NCBI GenBank assembly: GCA_913060975.1
Contig: CAJXVC010000003.1
Coordinates: 328,698 to 392,697, forward strand
DNA length: 64,000 bases
Direction: 5' to 3'
Source of the DNA: an uncultured Gammaproteobacteria bacterium
Lineage (GTDB): Bacteria > Pseudomonadota > Gammaproteobacteria > Pseudomonadales > Pseudohongiellaceae
The first letter of the stretch is position 1. Every line of letters starts with the position of its first letter. A program made the translations under genes and the position numbers. This document shows positions 16,980 to 29,476 of this stretch, one piece after another. The notes beneath the pieces are model-generated. The model saw only the letters and a program-made list of their open reading frames with translations. It was not told where the DNA came from and did no database searches.

Positions 16980-18143
16980 TTAAGTAGCGCGCTGATTAAA
17001 ACGTCTGCCGGCGAGCGCTGCCGCGATATTAACCTTCTGAATATCGATGGCGCCACCGGCGATTCCCCAGCCCCAGCCGTCGCGCATTTTTTGTTCCAGT
17101 GGATAGCTCTTGGAATAGCCATAGCCGCCCATGAGCTGCAAGGCCTTGCCGGTAACATTGCGCACAGTTTCGTTGGCATAGCACTTGGCGATGGAGCTTT
17201 CTCCAACGCTTGGTAATCCGGATGCGGCATTGACCACGGCGCGGTAGAGCAACAGTCTGGCAGCATCAAGTTGCATTTTCATTTCAGCCAGATGAATTTG
17301 TACTGCCTGAAAGTCAATCAGCGGTTTGCTGAATTGTTGGCGTTCCTGTACGTAATCCAGCACATAGTCAAAAGATGACTGGGCAATGGCCAGTGACATC
17401 GTGGTATTACCACAGCGCTCCAGATCGAAGGCGTCCATCAGTTTGCCGAAACCTCCGGCCGGGACAATAACCTGATTGGCCGGGACTTCGACTTCATCGA
17501 AAAACATATCGGCGCTGCTAATGCCGCGAAAGCCCATGTGTTGTTCTGGCTGACCAAAGCTCAGGCCGGGGGTGTCTTTAGACACCAGGACGGCACCGAT
17601 GCCTTTGGCGCCAGGCGTATCATCAAGGCGACAATAAACCACATAGGCATCGGCGTGACCGGCGCCGGAGCACCAACGCTTGCTGCCATTGATGCGTATC
17701 ATGCCACCACTGGCTACGCCGCGAGTGCGCAGATCAGTCAAGGCAGAGCCGGCATCGGGTTCTGACATGGCCACCGCAATGACTTGTTCGCCGCTACAAA
17801 CACGAGGCAATACCTGATTCTGCAAATCGCTATTGCCGAAATGGGCGATGGCCAGACAAGGGCCAAAGCAGGATTCGAAGACAGGAAAGGCCACAGCAAT
17901 AGAGACTTTGGCCAATTCTTCGAGTACCAGCACGGCATCAAGATGGCTCAGTCCGGCGCCGCCAAGTTCTGTAGGCAGATTAATGCCAAGATAGCCCAGT
18001 TCGGCATAACGTTTACGTAACTCAATGCCGGGTGGTTGGTCGTTTAGCTCAATTTCCCGGGCTGGCCCGACAAGTTCAGCCTGGGCAAATTGCCTGACTG
18101 ACTCCTGCAGAGCACGCTGTTCGGAGGTCAGAGTGAAATCCAT
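16980..18143 (-). CDS. Acyl-CoA dehydrogenase family protein lacking the usual catalytic Glu
   Basis: 387 residues with the standard ACAD layout: helical N-terminus ([20 protein letters not shown]), FAD-binding [16 protein letters not shown], middle beta domain with [15 protein letters not shown], and C-terminal helices with [20 protein letters not shown] and [20 protein letters not shown]. These flavoenzymes form trans-2-enoyl-CoA in beta-oxidation or related pathways. In short- and medium-chain members the base is Glu in YEGTxEIQ near the C-terminus; here the equivalent reads IAGGAIDIQ, with Gly363 at the Glu position. Either the base lies elsewhere, as in isovaleryl- and long-chain enzymes, or the activity differs. 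It precedes the APS kinase gene by 29 bases and diverges from prfC. Confidence 0.85.
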   Translation of the reverse strand: MDFTLTSEQRALQESVRQFAQAELVGPAREIELNDQPPGIELRKRYAELGYLGINLPTELGGAGLSHLDAVLVLEELAKVSIAVAFPVFESCFGPCLAIAHFGNSDLQNQVLPRVCSGEQVIAVAMSEPDAGSALTDLRTRGVASGGMIRINGSKRWCSGAGHADAYVVYCRLDDTPGAKGIGAVLVSKDTPGLSFGQPEQHMGFRGISSADMFFDEVEVPANQVIVPAGGFGKLMDAFDLERCGNTTMSLAIAQSSFDYVLDYVQERQQFSKPLIDFQAVQIHLAEMKMQLDAARLLLYRAVVNAASGLPSVGESSIAKCYANETVRNVTGKALQLMGGYGYSKSYPLEQKMRDGWGWGIAGGAIDIQKVNIAAALAGRRFNQRAT

Positions 18144-18338
18144 GGTATCTCTCCACTTGGCTACATCATTTCAGCTGTGTAGCGGTTTGATTTTATGGGT
18201 GCCGCGTTCGCACAACTCTCACCGACGCACTGTTAGTGGTTGCGGAATCCGGGTGTGTGGGCTGTCGGCAGCTGCTATAATCGCGCCTTTTTTCAACCTG
18301 ACCGGCCGCACCAGAGCCCGGTTACACAGAATTCGCCC

Positions 18339-21058
<2,720 letters not shown>

Positions 21059-21287
21059 CGCGGCATGCAGGCAGGCAAGATCGAAAAACTCGCCGGCCTT
21101 GCTTGAATTCAGCCCTTTTGGCCCAAGTTAAAGCTTAGGCTGGCAAGAGTGCGTATGATGCCTCGGGCCAAAGCGCAGCCAGGCAAGATCTGCGCGATTT
21201 CGACTGAGCACAAGATTGGACGCTAGCCGATGGCGCGAGCGAACAACCGACTTTTGACACTTTGTTTGACATATCGAGAGAACAGTA

Positions 21288-21614
21288 ATGAGCCTTTTAT
21301 TCCCTACTGCCTATGCGCAGGAAGCCGCGGCCCAGCCGTCCATGACCTATAACCTGATACTGTTTGGCGGCATGTTTCTGCTGTTCTACCTGATTTTGTG
21401 GCGCCCGCAATCCAAGCGTGCCAAGGAACATCGCGAACTGATTGGCAATATTGGCAAGGGCGATGAAGTAATGACTTCCGGTGGCTTGCTCGGCAAGGTC
21501 ACTCGCGTCAGTGAAGAGTACATCGCTATTGAAGTGGCCGAAGGGGTGGAAATGAAGCTGCAGAAATCCTCTGTTGCTGCGGCGTTGCCCAAAGGCACGA
21601 TCAAGGAAATCTGA
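21288..21614 (+). CDS. yajC: Preprotein translocase subunit YajC
   Basis: 108 residues with one transmembrane helix (about residues 22-40, LILFGGMFLLFYLILWRPQS) and the highly conserved cytoplasmic part RAKEHRELIGNIGKGDEVMTSGGLLGKV, which I break here as KGDEVMTSGGLLGKV. YajC associates with SecD and SecF at the Sec translocon in the inner membrane. The position between tgt and secD is the usual one. The gap from tgt is 229 bases and may include its own promoter. Confidence 0.95.
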   Translation: MSLLFPTAYAQEAAAQPSMTYNLILFGGMFLLFYLILWRPQSKRAKEHRELIGNIGKGDEVMTSGGLLGKVTRVSEEYIAIEVAEGVEMKLQKSSVAAALPKGTIKEI

Positions 21615-21712
21615 CTGCGCGCACTATACATTTTGATTGCACGTTATTTGCAATCTCAGCCAGTCATCGACTCGGGCCGACGGCCTGAAACCAATTATGT
21701 GAAACTGATCTT

Positions 21713-23587
21713 ATGTTGAATCGTTATCCGGCCTGGAAAAATATCCTCATCCTGTTGGTTGTTATCTGGGGGCTGCTTTACTCCATACCCAATCTCTATC
21801 CGGATGACGAGGCCATTCAGATCAGCAATGCGACCTTCCCGGTCACAGAGGCTGATCTGGCGGGCATTACCTCGGCGCTGGAAGCGGCACAAATAGAGTT
21901 CTTTGGCGAAGAAGTTGAGGACGGTTCGGTTCTACTGCGCTTTAACGATGTCAACGATCAGTTGCGGGCCAAGTCTGCCATCGAAGAAGCCTTGACCGAC
22001 GACTATATCGTTGCGCTGAATCTTGCGCCCACTACGCCTGGCTGGATGCAGGCAATCGGTGCTGGCAAGATGAGTCTTGGCCTGGATTTGCAAGGCGGCG
22101 TGCACTTTCTGATGGAAGTGGATATGGATGCGGCGCTGCAGCGGCGCATGGAAGATACGCTCAGCAATGCCCGTTCAATTTTGCGCGAAGAGCGAATCCG
22201 CTCACGCGGCATGAATCTGATTGATAACACCCATCTGGAACTGCGTTTTGGCAGTGCTCAGGATCGCTCGGCGGCACGCAGTATTCTCGCCGAGACATTC
22301 ATCGAGATGCAGTTTCAGAACCGTGATGCCGAGGGCATGTCTATCCTCGATATTCGTCTGATGCCAGACACAATTTTGCAAATCCAGCGCGATACTTTGC
22401 AGGCTAATCGCACGACATTGATCAATCGTGTAGATGCCCTGGGTGTGTCGGAACCAACCGTGCAACAGCAAGGTTCTGATCGTATTGTCGTTGAGCTGCC
22501 AGGTGTACAGGACCCGGCGCAGGCGATCAGTATTCTGCAACGCATTGCGACGTTGCAGTTTCATCTGGAAGCAGAACCAGGTGCGCCAAGCACCAGTTAT
22601 GAAACCTACGAATTCGAAGGCCAATTGCTGAATGTCGACAACGACGTCATCCTGCAAGGCGATCGTATCAGCAGTGTGCGGCCCTCACTCGATCAGAATG
22701 GTTTGCCGCAAGTGCAGATCAATCTCGATGCCCAGGGCGGCAACCAGATCAACCGTGTGACGCGCGACAATGTTGGTCGCAACATGGATATCCTGCTGAT
22801 CGAAACCCGTTCGCGGACCAATACTTATCTGGACGAGAACGGCGAAGAAGTCGAAGAAACAGAATTTTATGAAGACAAGCGACTGATTAGTCATGCGACG
22901 ATCCGTACCGCTTTACCGCGTACCTTTGTGATCACCGGTTTGTCGCAACGTGAAGCGATGGACTTGTCGTTGTTGATCAGCTCCGGTTCATTGGCGGCGC
23001 CGATGACGATCGTTGAACAATCGGTGATCGGCCCTTCCATGGGTGCAGAAAATCTGGCGCAAGGTATTGAAGGCGTTGAAGTCGCCGCAGCGCTGGTTGT
23101 GCTTTTCATGTTTGCTTATTACCGGGTCTTCGGTTTGGCAGCAAACGTCGCCCTTGTCATGAATATTTTATTGATCTTCGCCGTATTGTCGTCTGTATTG
23201 CCGGCAACACTTACCTTGCCAGGAATCGTCGGTATTGTTCTGACCGTGGGTATGGCCGTGGATGCCAACGTATTGATCTTCACACGGATCAGGGAAGAGT
23301 TGAGCGCCGGCATGTCGCCGCAGCAAGCTATCGATTCCGGCTATGACCGCGCCTTTACTACAATTTTGGATGCCAACCTGACGACCTTCTTGGTCGCGCT
23401 GGTGTTGTTTTCCATCGGTAGCGGCCCGGTCAAAGGTTTTGCCGTGACCCTGATGATCGGCATTATCACTTCCATGTTCACGGCGATTGTCGGCACGCGT
23501 GCCCTGATCAATCTGATCTATGGCGGGCGCAAAGTACAAAAACTTTCTATTGGTAGCTATCCAGCGCCTGAAAAAACTGCAACCTGA
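21713..23587 (+). CDS. secD: Protein translocase subunit SecD
   Basis: 624 residues. One N-terminal transmembrane helix (about residues 9-27), a long periplasmic domain with the signature LGLDLQGGVHFLMEVD near residue 118, and five C-terminal transmembrane helices from about 450. The C-terminal region contains the conserved GTVGMAVDAN-type block as LTVGMAVDANVLIFTRIREE and the GFAVTLMIGI loop, characteristic of the RND-like SecD/SecF core. SecD works with SecF to pull secreted proteins through SecYEG using the proton-motive force. It lies 98 bases after yajC and 24 before secF, as expected for a single operon. Confidence 0.96.
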   Translation: MLNRYPAWKNILILLVVIWGLLYSIPNLYPDDEAIQISNATFPVTEADLAGITSALEAAQIEFFGEEVEDGSVLLRFNDVNDQLRAKSAIEEALTDDYIVALNLAPTTPGWMQAIGAGKMSLGLDLQGGVHFLMEVDMDAALQRRMEDTLSNARSILREERIRSRGMNLIDNTHLELRFGSAQDRSAARSILAETFIEMQFQNRDAEGMSILDIRLMPDTILQIQRDTLQANRTTLINRVDALGVSEPTVQQQGSDRIVVELPGVQDPAQAISILQRIATLQFHLEAEPGAPSTSYETYEFEGQLLNVDNDVILQGDRISSVRPSLDQNGLPQVQINLDAQGGNQINRVTRDNVGRNMDILLIETRSRTNTYLDENGEEVEETEFYEDKRLISHATIRTALPRTFVITGLSQREAMDLSLLISSGSLAAPMTIVEQSVIGPSMGAENLAQGIEGVEVAAALVVLFMFAYYRVFGLAANVALVMNILLIFAVLSSVLPATLTLPGIVGIVLTVGMAVDANVLIFTRIREELSAGMSPQQAIDSGYDRAFTTILDANLTTFLVALVLFSIGSGPVKGFAVTLMIGIITSMFTAIVGTRALINLIYGGRKVQKLSIGSYPAPEKTAT

Positions 23588-23611
23588 TTGAGGCCGTTAG
23601 CGGATTAGCGA

Positions 23612-24568
23612 ATGATTGATATACAAGATACAAGCATTGACTTCATGGGCGTGCGCAAAATCGCTGGCACTATTTCAGCGATTTTGGTGGTGGTGTCCAT
23701 TATTTCGTTGGCAGTGAATCAGCTTAATTTCGGTCTCGATTTTACCAGTGGTACTGCGGTGCGTTTGAACTACTCAGAGGCTATTGATCTGGAAAGTGTC
23801 AATGCAGCGCTGAACAACAACGGCTACGACGAGGCCGTGGTTGTGAATTTTGGTTCGGACCGGGATATTCGTGTTTTGCTTCCGGTAGACGAGACTGTCG
23901 CCGTAACTGATCAGGCCGCGCAGGCGGCCGAGGTCGGTGAAACCATTGCAGCTTTGTTGCGCAATAACAGTGGCAGTGAAATAACCCTCATGGGGTCTGA
24001 CTACGTCAGTGCCAAGGTGGGTGCAGAGTTGGCAGAGCAGGGCGGCCTGGGCATGTTGGTGGCGTTGGGCATTATCATGGTCTACATCGCCGTGCGTTTT
24101 CAGTTCAAGTTCTCGGTAGGGGCAGTGGTTGCGCTTGCCCATGACCTGATTATTACGCTGGGTATTTTTTCGCTGTTCAGAATTGAGTTCAATCTCAATA
24201 CGCTCGCTGCCCTGCTGGCTATTATTGGTTATTCGTTGAATGACACTATCGTAGTGTCGGACCGTATTCGCGAAAACTTTCGGCGCATGCGCAAGGGATC
24301 GCCGCTGGAAATGGTCAATGTTTCGCTCAACCAGACTCTCGGCCGCACGTTGATTACTTCCTTTACAACCTTGCTGGTATTGTTTTCGATACTCTTTATC
24401 GGCGGTGAGGCGACACAAGGATTTGCTGTGGCGCTGATTATTGGTGTTGTGATTGGTACTTACTCCTCGATCTATATTGCCTCCAATGTGATTCTTTACA
24501 TGAATGTTACGCGTGAAGACCTGATGGTACCTGTCAAAGAAGGTGCCGAGTTGGATGAGATTCCATAA
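23612..24568 (+). CDS. secF: Protein translocase subunit SecF
   Basis: 318 residues. Start ATG 23612 gives MIDIQDTSIDFMGVRKIAG. Landmarks: first helix near residues 17-37, the LNFGLDFTSGTAVRL signature at about 43, and a C-terminal membrane domain with GYSLNDTIVVSDRIRENFR near residue 205, the strongest SecF motif. Partner of SecD in the translocon accessory complex. A GC-rich hairpin lies just after the stop (24586-24604), marking the likely end of the tgt-yajC-secD-secF unit. Confidence 0.96.
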   Translation: MIDIQDTSIDFMGVRKIAGTISAILVVVSIISLAVNQLNFGLDFTSGTAVRLNYSEAIDLESVNAALNNNGYDEAVVVNFGSDRDIRVLLPVDETVAVTDQAAQAAEVGETIAALLRNNSGSEITLMGSDYVSAKVGAELAEQGGLGMLVALGIIMVYIAVRFQFKFSVGAVVALAHDLIITLGIFSLFRIEFNLNTLAALLAIIGYSLNDTIVVSDRIRENFRRMRKGSPLEMVNVSLNQTLGRTLITSFTTLLVLFSILFIGGEATQGFAVALIIGVVIGTYSSIYIASNVILYMNVTREDLMVPVKEGAELDEIP

Positions 24569-24585
24569 GTTGACTGTCGGGCTGG

Positions 24586-24604
24586 CTGCCGCATGATGCG
24601 GCAG
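24586..24604 (+). repeat. GC-rich hairpin after secF
   Basis: CTGCCGCATGATGCGGCAG is a perfect palindrome about the central base; as RNA it makes a 7-bp stem with a five-base loop. There is no T-run, so it may stabilise the 3' end of the message rather than terminate it. Confidence 0.45.
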
Positions 24605-24820
24605 GCTCTGGCAATACGCGTACTCTCCCTGCATACCTGCTTTATTAGCTAGTCGGGCGCTGAATCTCTCGCCAGTCATCAAGTTGGCATTCGATTCGGC
24701 GATACATTGATAGTGACTCACCAATTTCGCTTGGCGATTGAAAACATAATTGATATGTTCTAGCCCGTTGCCCAACAAGGCTTTGCGACAGGTCGGAACA
24801 GTTTGAAAATTCTGATAAAA

Positions 24821-27124
24821 ATGAACATAACTCTGGCAGAATCGTGGCGTACTACTCTTTTGACCTTTGTGCTGCTGGCCGCGTTCGGCTCGGCTAAGGT
24901 CGCTGTGGCGCAAGCAGATGCGCTGTTTCCCCATCCTCCGGAATTGGAACCGGCTGTTGATTTCTGGGTCAAGGTTTACACGCAAGTCGATACCCAGAGT
25001 GGTTTCCTGCACGATTCCCAGCATCTCTCCGTCATCTACGCGGCCCTGCCGCGCGATCGCCAGCGTATAGAATCAACGCGTACGCGGATTCGCGAGGATT
25101 TGCGGGTATTGGGTAGCGGCAAACGCAGTGGCTTGACTCGCAACCAGCGGGAAATCCTCGCCCTGTGGCCTGAGGATGTCAGTAACGAAACCTTGCGTGA
25201 TGCAGCTTCCAACGTGCGTTGGCAGCTAGGTCAGTCCGACCGGTTTCTAGGCGGATTGCAGCGTTCCGGCGCCTACCGTGAACATATTCAGCAAGTCATC
25301 GCCGACAAGAATCTGCCGCCCGAACTGGGTGTCTTGCCGCACGTTGAATCGTCTTTCAATCCCGGCGCGTTCTCCAGTGCCTCGGCCGCAGGCATGTGGC
25401 AGTTTGGGCGTGCCACGGGCCAACGCTTTATGCGCATTGATCATATTGTCGATGAACGTATGGATCCCTACATTGCCACAGAAGCGGCCATGAGCCTGTT
25501 GCAATACAACTATTCAGTGTTGGGAACCTGGCCTTTGGCGCTAACGGCTTATAATCACGGCGCCGGCGGTATCGCTCGCGCCGTGCGTGAAACCGGCACG
25601 ACGGATATCGAAACAATCGTCGCCAACTATCGTGGCCGGGCTTTCGGGTTTGCCTCGCGTAATTTTTATGCGCAATTTCTCGCCGTGCTTGAAGTAGAAG
25701 AGCGTGCCGAAGAATTTTATGGTGAAGTCAATTTCGATTCCTATCCGGATTTCGTAGAGGTCGTGACAGACTCATTTATCGATGCCGAAGTCTTTGCCAG
25801 ATCCATTGGCGTCAGCCTTGAGCAACTCCGTGCCGATAACGCGGCCTTGCGCCCGGTGGTGTGGGAAGGCAACAAGCGCATCCCGCGCGGCTTTCCGATC
25901 AAAGTGCGAGCCGGTGCAGTATCCAGCAATAACTTGCTGGCCATGATTCCCAATGATTTCAAATTTGCCGTACAAACACCGGATGTGGCCTATGTCGTCG
26001 AGCGTGGCGATAGTCTGTCGGTGATTGCCTCACGGTTTAACACTACCGTTAGTCAGCTCGCCGCACTCAATCAATTGGCCAGCCGCAACCGTATTCAGAT
26101 CGGCCAGCGCCTGCTGCTACCGCAAGACAATGCCAATGCGAATCAGCTCGCCGCGGCGGTTGATCAAGCGGTGAATGACAGTGGTGTCTATACCGTGCGG
26201 CGCGGCGATACCGTCTCGCTGATTGCGGCGCGTTACAGTGTTGCAGAACCGGAATTGCTCGGCGCCAATGGCATTGATGACCCGCATCTTATTTATCCTG
26301 GTCAGGAATTGCGTCTGCCCGGGTTTGGTCCCGATGGTGAGCAACTGGCGGCTATCGAAGCCGGTGGCCGACCCACACCGCCCACCGAAATAGTTTACAA
26401 CGAAGCACCAGATACCACGCCCGCCGAGCAAGACACAACACCCGCAACACCACCTGCACAGCGTCCGGCACAAGCGCCCGCACAACCCAGTCGAGCCACG
26501 GCCGCCGTGTCAGCGCCTAACACACCGCCAGACCAGGCCAGCGTAGTCAATGACTTGTTACCACCGGCGGCAGTGTTACCTGACAATCAGGAGCTGGATT
26601 CGGCCGTGTCTGTTGCCGAACAGGATGTCGTGGCGCTTGATCCTGAAGTGGATGTGGCGGAAAACAATGAGCAGCTCAATGAGGAGCTCTCGGCTGACCC
26701 CTCGGATTATTCGGTAGCCAGTAACAATACGATTGAGATTCAGGCTTCGGAAACCTTGGGTCACTATGCCGAATGGCTGGACATTCGCGCCTGGGATCTG
26801 CGCCGATTGAATAACATGGCTTATCGTGATCCGGTCATTATTGGCGACCGTTTGCGACTGGATTTTACAGCGGTCAATATTGCCGAATTCGAAGTCAGAA
26901 GACGTGAATACCACTCTTCTTTGCAGCAGGAATTTTTCAGTAACTTTCGCATTCAAAACGTCGACAAGTACCGTGTCCGGCGTGGGGACAACATTGGCGT
27001 TATCGCGCGCAACCGCTATTCCACGCCAGTGTGGCTATTGCGCCAGTACAATCCCGAGCTGGACTTCAATCGCATTCAAATAGGTCAGGAAATTGATTTT
27101 CCTATTCTTGAGCCGGTGCAATAG
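24821..27124 (+). CDS. mltD: MltD-type lytic transglycosylase with LysM domains
   Basis: 767 residues from the ATG at 24821 (TTG at 24803 also possible). A signal peptide ends near KVAVAQA. The SLT domain spans about 155-300; the catalytic Glu is in LPHVESSFNPGAFSSASAAG (about residue 176), followed by MWQFGRATG and ALTAYNHGAGG. Two clear LysM repeats follow (VVERGDSLSVIASRFNTTV and TVRRGDTVSLIAARYSVAE), then a Pro/Ala/Thr-rich linker, a degenerate LysM (IEIQASETLGHYAEWLDI) and a last LysM (RVRRGDNIGVIARNRYSTPV). The enzyme cleaves peptidoglycan to 1,6-anhydro-muropeptides in the periplasm. No lipobox is evident, unlike E. coli MltD. It converges on the glycosyltransferase gene with a 6-base gap. 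Confidence 0.92.
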   Translation: MNITLAESWRTTLLTFVLLAAFGSAKVAVAQADALFPHPPELEPAVDFWVKVYTQVDTQSGFLHDSQHLSVIYAALPRDRQRIESTRTRIREDLRVLGSGKRSGLTRNQREILALWPEDVSNETLRDAASNVRWQLGQSDRFLGGLQRSGAYREHIQQVIADKNLPPELGVLPHVESSFNPGAFSSASAAGMWQFGRATGQRFMRIDHIVDERMDPYIATEAAMSLLQYNYSVLGTWPLALTAYNHGAGGIARAVRETGTTDIETIVANYRGRAFGFASRNFYAQFLAVLEVEERAEEFYGEVNFDSYPDFVEVVTDSFIDAEVFARSIGVSLEQLRADNAALRPVVWEGNKRIPRGFPIKVRAGAVSSNNLLAMIPNDFKFAVQTPDVAYVVERGDSLSVIASRFNTTVSQLAALNQLASRNRIQIGQRLLLPQDNANANQLAAAVDQAVNDSGVYTVRRGDTVSLIAARYSVAEPELLGANGIDDPHLIYPGQELRLPGFGPDGEQLAAIEAGGRPTPPTEIVYNEAPDTTPAEQDTTPATPPAQRPAQAPAQPSRATAAVSAPNTPPDQASVVNDLLPPAAVLPDNQELDSAVSVAEQDVVALDPEVDVAENNEQLNEELSADPSDYSVASNNTIEIQASETLGHYAEWLDIRAWDLRRLNNMAYRDPVIIGDRLRLDFTAVNIAEFEVRRREYHSSLQQEFFSNFRIQNVDKYRVRRGDNIGVIARNRYSTPVWLLRQYNPELDFNRIQIGQEIDFPILEPVQ

Positions 27125-27130
27125 TTTTAG

Positions 27131-28264
27131 CTAGGCCATCATTCTTTCGAAGAGTGCTGCATAGGAGGCTCGCAATACCGAGCCTTTGTAGTGCGAGACA
27201 TCAGCCTGCGGCAAAGTCTTGCGACTCTCCTTGAGTTGACAGTAATGGCGCAGGCGCTTGCTAATCTGCTCCGCCGTCGCTGTAATATCACTCTCCACCT
27301 CATACAGAAATTCTGCGTCTAAATATTCCGGATAGGCAAGTGTAGCCGGTGCCAATGGTGTGCAACCAAGGGCGATGGCTTCCTGAAGGGCCAATCCCTG
27401 GAAGTCATGTGCTGCGGTTGAAAGGGTGGCATCGCAGTAGGCAAGAATTTGCAGATACTGCTGCCGTTGCGTGATAAAGCCGAATGCGCCTCGCACCCCA
27501 TGTTGCTGTTGGGCAATCTTTGCCAATACTGTATCGAGTCTGATGAACGTGTCAGGGCATTGCCGGAACTGCTGGCCAACCACGTGCAGGCATACGGGTA
27601 GCGCCTCATCGAGCAGCGCTTCAGCCACTGCCAACAAAAGCTCCGGCCCCTTGTCATACTCCCAGCGGTGGTTCCAGACCACCTGCAGCAGCGAAGTTTC
27701 GTGACTGTCTGCCTCGCTCTCAGCTACGGTTTCGAATTCCTCATCGTCCAGTGGTACAGGGATAACGCAGCTGGACTGAAGTGCCAGATCGATAGCCCCA
27801 CCCAAATCATCTGGCAGTTTGTTGAAAAGCGAGCTGGTGCCTTTCAGAAACGTGTCGCGATTGAAATTGCTATTGAACACGACTTGGTCTGCGCACAGGG
27901 CTGCATAGACAGGGACGAGCTGCGGCTCGATGTTGGTGGACGGCTGTTGACCGGGCGGGTAGAAGAACTGGTTCTCGTGAAAATACACGACAGTTGGAAT
28001 ACTACCCAGCTGCGGTATGAGTCCGCGCAGGCTGGCCAGATCCACCATGGAGGTCGCGATAATGAGATCGTAGTGTTGCCGCAGCACGGTTTTTTGCTGC
28101 AGCGCCCATTGCAAACTATTGCCACGAATGCGCCAGGTAAAATGGCGCGGAGGGAGTGATAGCTGTTGCCAGTCGTACTCCGGGAACAACGCCTGCAGTC
28201 GCTCCCGCCACAGTCGATGGCTGACGGCATCGTAGGCTGAGAGGAGTAATATTCGTTTTGGCAT
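27131..28264 (-). CDS. DUF3524 glycosyltransferase, tRNA-queuosine alpha-mannosyltransferase-like
   Basis: 377 residues. The N-terminal half has the DUF3524 signature: ILLLSAYDAVSHRLWRERL, LPPRHFTWRIRGNSLQWA, DLIIATSMVDLASLRGLIP, VYFHENQFFYP and VFNSNFNRDTFL. The C-terminal half is a GT4 Rossmann domain with VWNHRWEYDKGPELLL and the sugar-nucleotide loop LQEAIALGCTPLAP. This family includes vertebrate GTDC1, identified as QTMAN, which adds mannose to queuosine in tRNA-Asp. A bacterial member is therefore a candidate tRNA-modifying enzyme acting after Tgt, which is encoded about 6 kb upstream. The bacterial substrate is inferred, not shown. It converges tail to tail with mltD. Confidence 0.85.
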   Translation of the reverse strand: MPKRILLLSAYDAVSHRLWRERLQALFPEYDWQQLSLPPRHFTWRIRGNSLQWALQQKTVLRQHYDLIIATSMVDLASLRGLIPQLGSIPTVVYFHENQFFYPPGQQPSTNIEPQLVPVYAALCADQVVFNSNFNRDTFLKGTSSLFNKLPDDLGGAIDLALQSSCVIPVPLDDEEFETVAESEADSHETSLLQVVWNHRWEYDKGPELLLAVAEALLDEALPVCLHVVGQQFRQCPDTFIRLDTVLAKIAQQQHGVRGAFGFITQRQQYLQILAYCDATLSTAAHDFQGLALQEAIALGCTPLAPATLAYPEYLDAEFLYEVESDITATAEQISKRLRHYCQLKESRKTLPQADVSHYKGSVLRASYAALFERMMA

Positions 28265-28334
28265 GGGCTATCCGGCGAGCAGTTTGCGAGTAATTGGTGG
28301 CTATCTGGCTATTCAGACAGGTCGCGACGTTGAC

Positions 28335-29207
28335 TCAGCGGTGAGGATCGCGCTCGAGAATACCCGCGTTGCTGGTCATATCCAGTATCTCGTCAATATG
28401 CCCGGCGATATCTTCAACACTGGCATCGAGGCCCAATTCAACACCTTTGTTTTCGCGTACATCCGCTGCGAAGTAACGACCACCCATGGCCTGGATAATG
28501 CGTCCATTGGGTGCCTGTTCACTGCAAAGGAAGACAACTGCAGGAGTCACCAGTTCAGGTGCCAGCCGTTCGGCGCTGTCTTCGAAACCAGGCAGATTTT
28601 CTGTCATCCGCGTGGCGGCAATCGGCGCGATGGCGTTGGTATGGATATTGAACTTGGCGCCTTCGAAACGCAGCGTATTCATAAAACCAACCAATCCCAG
28701 TTTGGCAGCGCCGTAATTACTCTGTCCGAAATTTCCAAACAATCCGGACGTGGACGTGGTCATCACCAGTCGACCATAGTTCTGTTCGGTCATATGTGGC
28801 CAGACCAGCTTGGTGCAATTCAGACTGCCTGTCAGATGGACATCGATGACGGCATGCCAGTTGGCCAATTCCAGTTTGGCGAAAGTCTTGTCGCGCAGAA
28901 TGCCGGCGTTATTGACCAGAATGTCCACGCGGCCCCAAGCGCTGATTGTGCGTTCAACCATGTCCCGGACGGCATCGATATCGGTGACCGATGCGGTATT
29001 GGCGATGGCGCTGCCTCCGGCGGCGCGGATTTCTTCTACCACCTGTTGTGCAGCAGATTCAGAGCCACCGCTGCCGTCGACACTGCCGCCGAGGTCGTTG
29101 ACCACAACTTTGGCACCGCGTCGGCCAAGTTCCAATGCGTGTTGCCGGCCCAGGCCGCCTCCGGCACCAGTGACTATCGCGACGCGATCAGTAAAATCGA
29201 TTTTCAT
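28335..29207 (-). CDS. Short-chain dehydrogenase, (3R)-hydroxyacyl-CoA dehydrogenase-like
   Basis: 290 residues from the ATG at 29207, preceded by a GGAGAG ribosome-binding site; a longer start at 29243 looks unlikely. Classical SDR features: cofactor loop TGAGGGLGRQHALELGRRGA, NDLGGSVDGSGG, NNAGILRDKTF, catalytic Ser in TSTSGLFGNFGQSNYGAAK with Tyr-x-x-x-Lys as YGAAK. The VVNDLGGSVDGSGGS and RDKTFAKL elements are typical of the dehydrogenase module of multifunctional enzyme type 2, which oxidises (3R)-hydroxyacyl-CoA in beta-oxidation, here as a stand-alone protein without hydratase. Cytoplasmic, NAD(P)-dependent. Confidence 0.87.
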   Translation of the reverse strand: MKIDFTDRVAIVTGAGGGLGRQHALELGRRGAKVVVNDLGGSVDGSGGSESAAQQVVEEIRAAGGSAIANTASVTDIDAVRDMVERTISAWGRVDILVNNAGILRDKTFAKLELANWHAVIDVHLTGSLNCTKLVWPHMTEQNYGRLVMTTSTSGLFGNFGQSNYGAAKLGLVGFMNTLRFEGAKFNIHTNAIAPIAATRMTENLPGFEDSAERLAPELVTPAVVFLCSEQAPNGRIIQAMGGRYFAADVRENKGVELGLDASVEDIAGHIDEILDMTSNAGILERDPHR

Positions 29208-29476
29208 AGGCTCTCCTTGTGAATCTGACTTTGCTACCAGCATTCAGATGTTAGCCATCCTTGGTCGATGTACAGGATGTGCTGTTGGCTGAAGGATTCT
29301 AGGTGGCAACAGCAAGCTCTGCAATCGCTTCTGGAGAGCCGGCATTAGAATTGGATATGGAGTAAGAGAGGTAAAAGTTAGCGGTACAAGAGAGAATTGA
29401 GAGGCCGCAAGAGGCGAAGAAGAAACAGGTATGGAGCTAGGGTGCCATAGCTGACTTGAGCTACACTGCATTGATC

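Noticed and set aside
23774..25024. Long minus-strand open frame antisense to secF and the start of mltD
   Set aside because: It overlaps confidently identified genes in the other strand and encodes a low-information, His/Gln/Arg-rich translation typical of a shadow frame.
28263..29222. Long plus-strand open frame antisense to the short-chain dehydrogenase
   Set aside because: The opposite strand carries a clear SDR with cofactor and catalytic motifs; the antisense frame has no domain.
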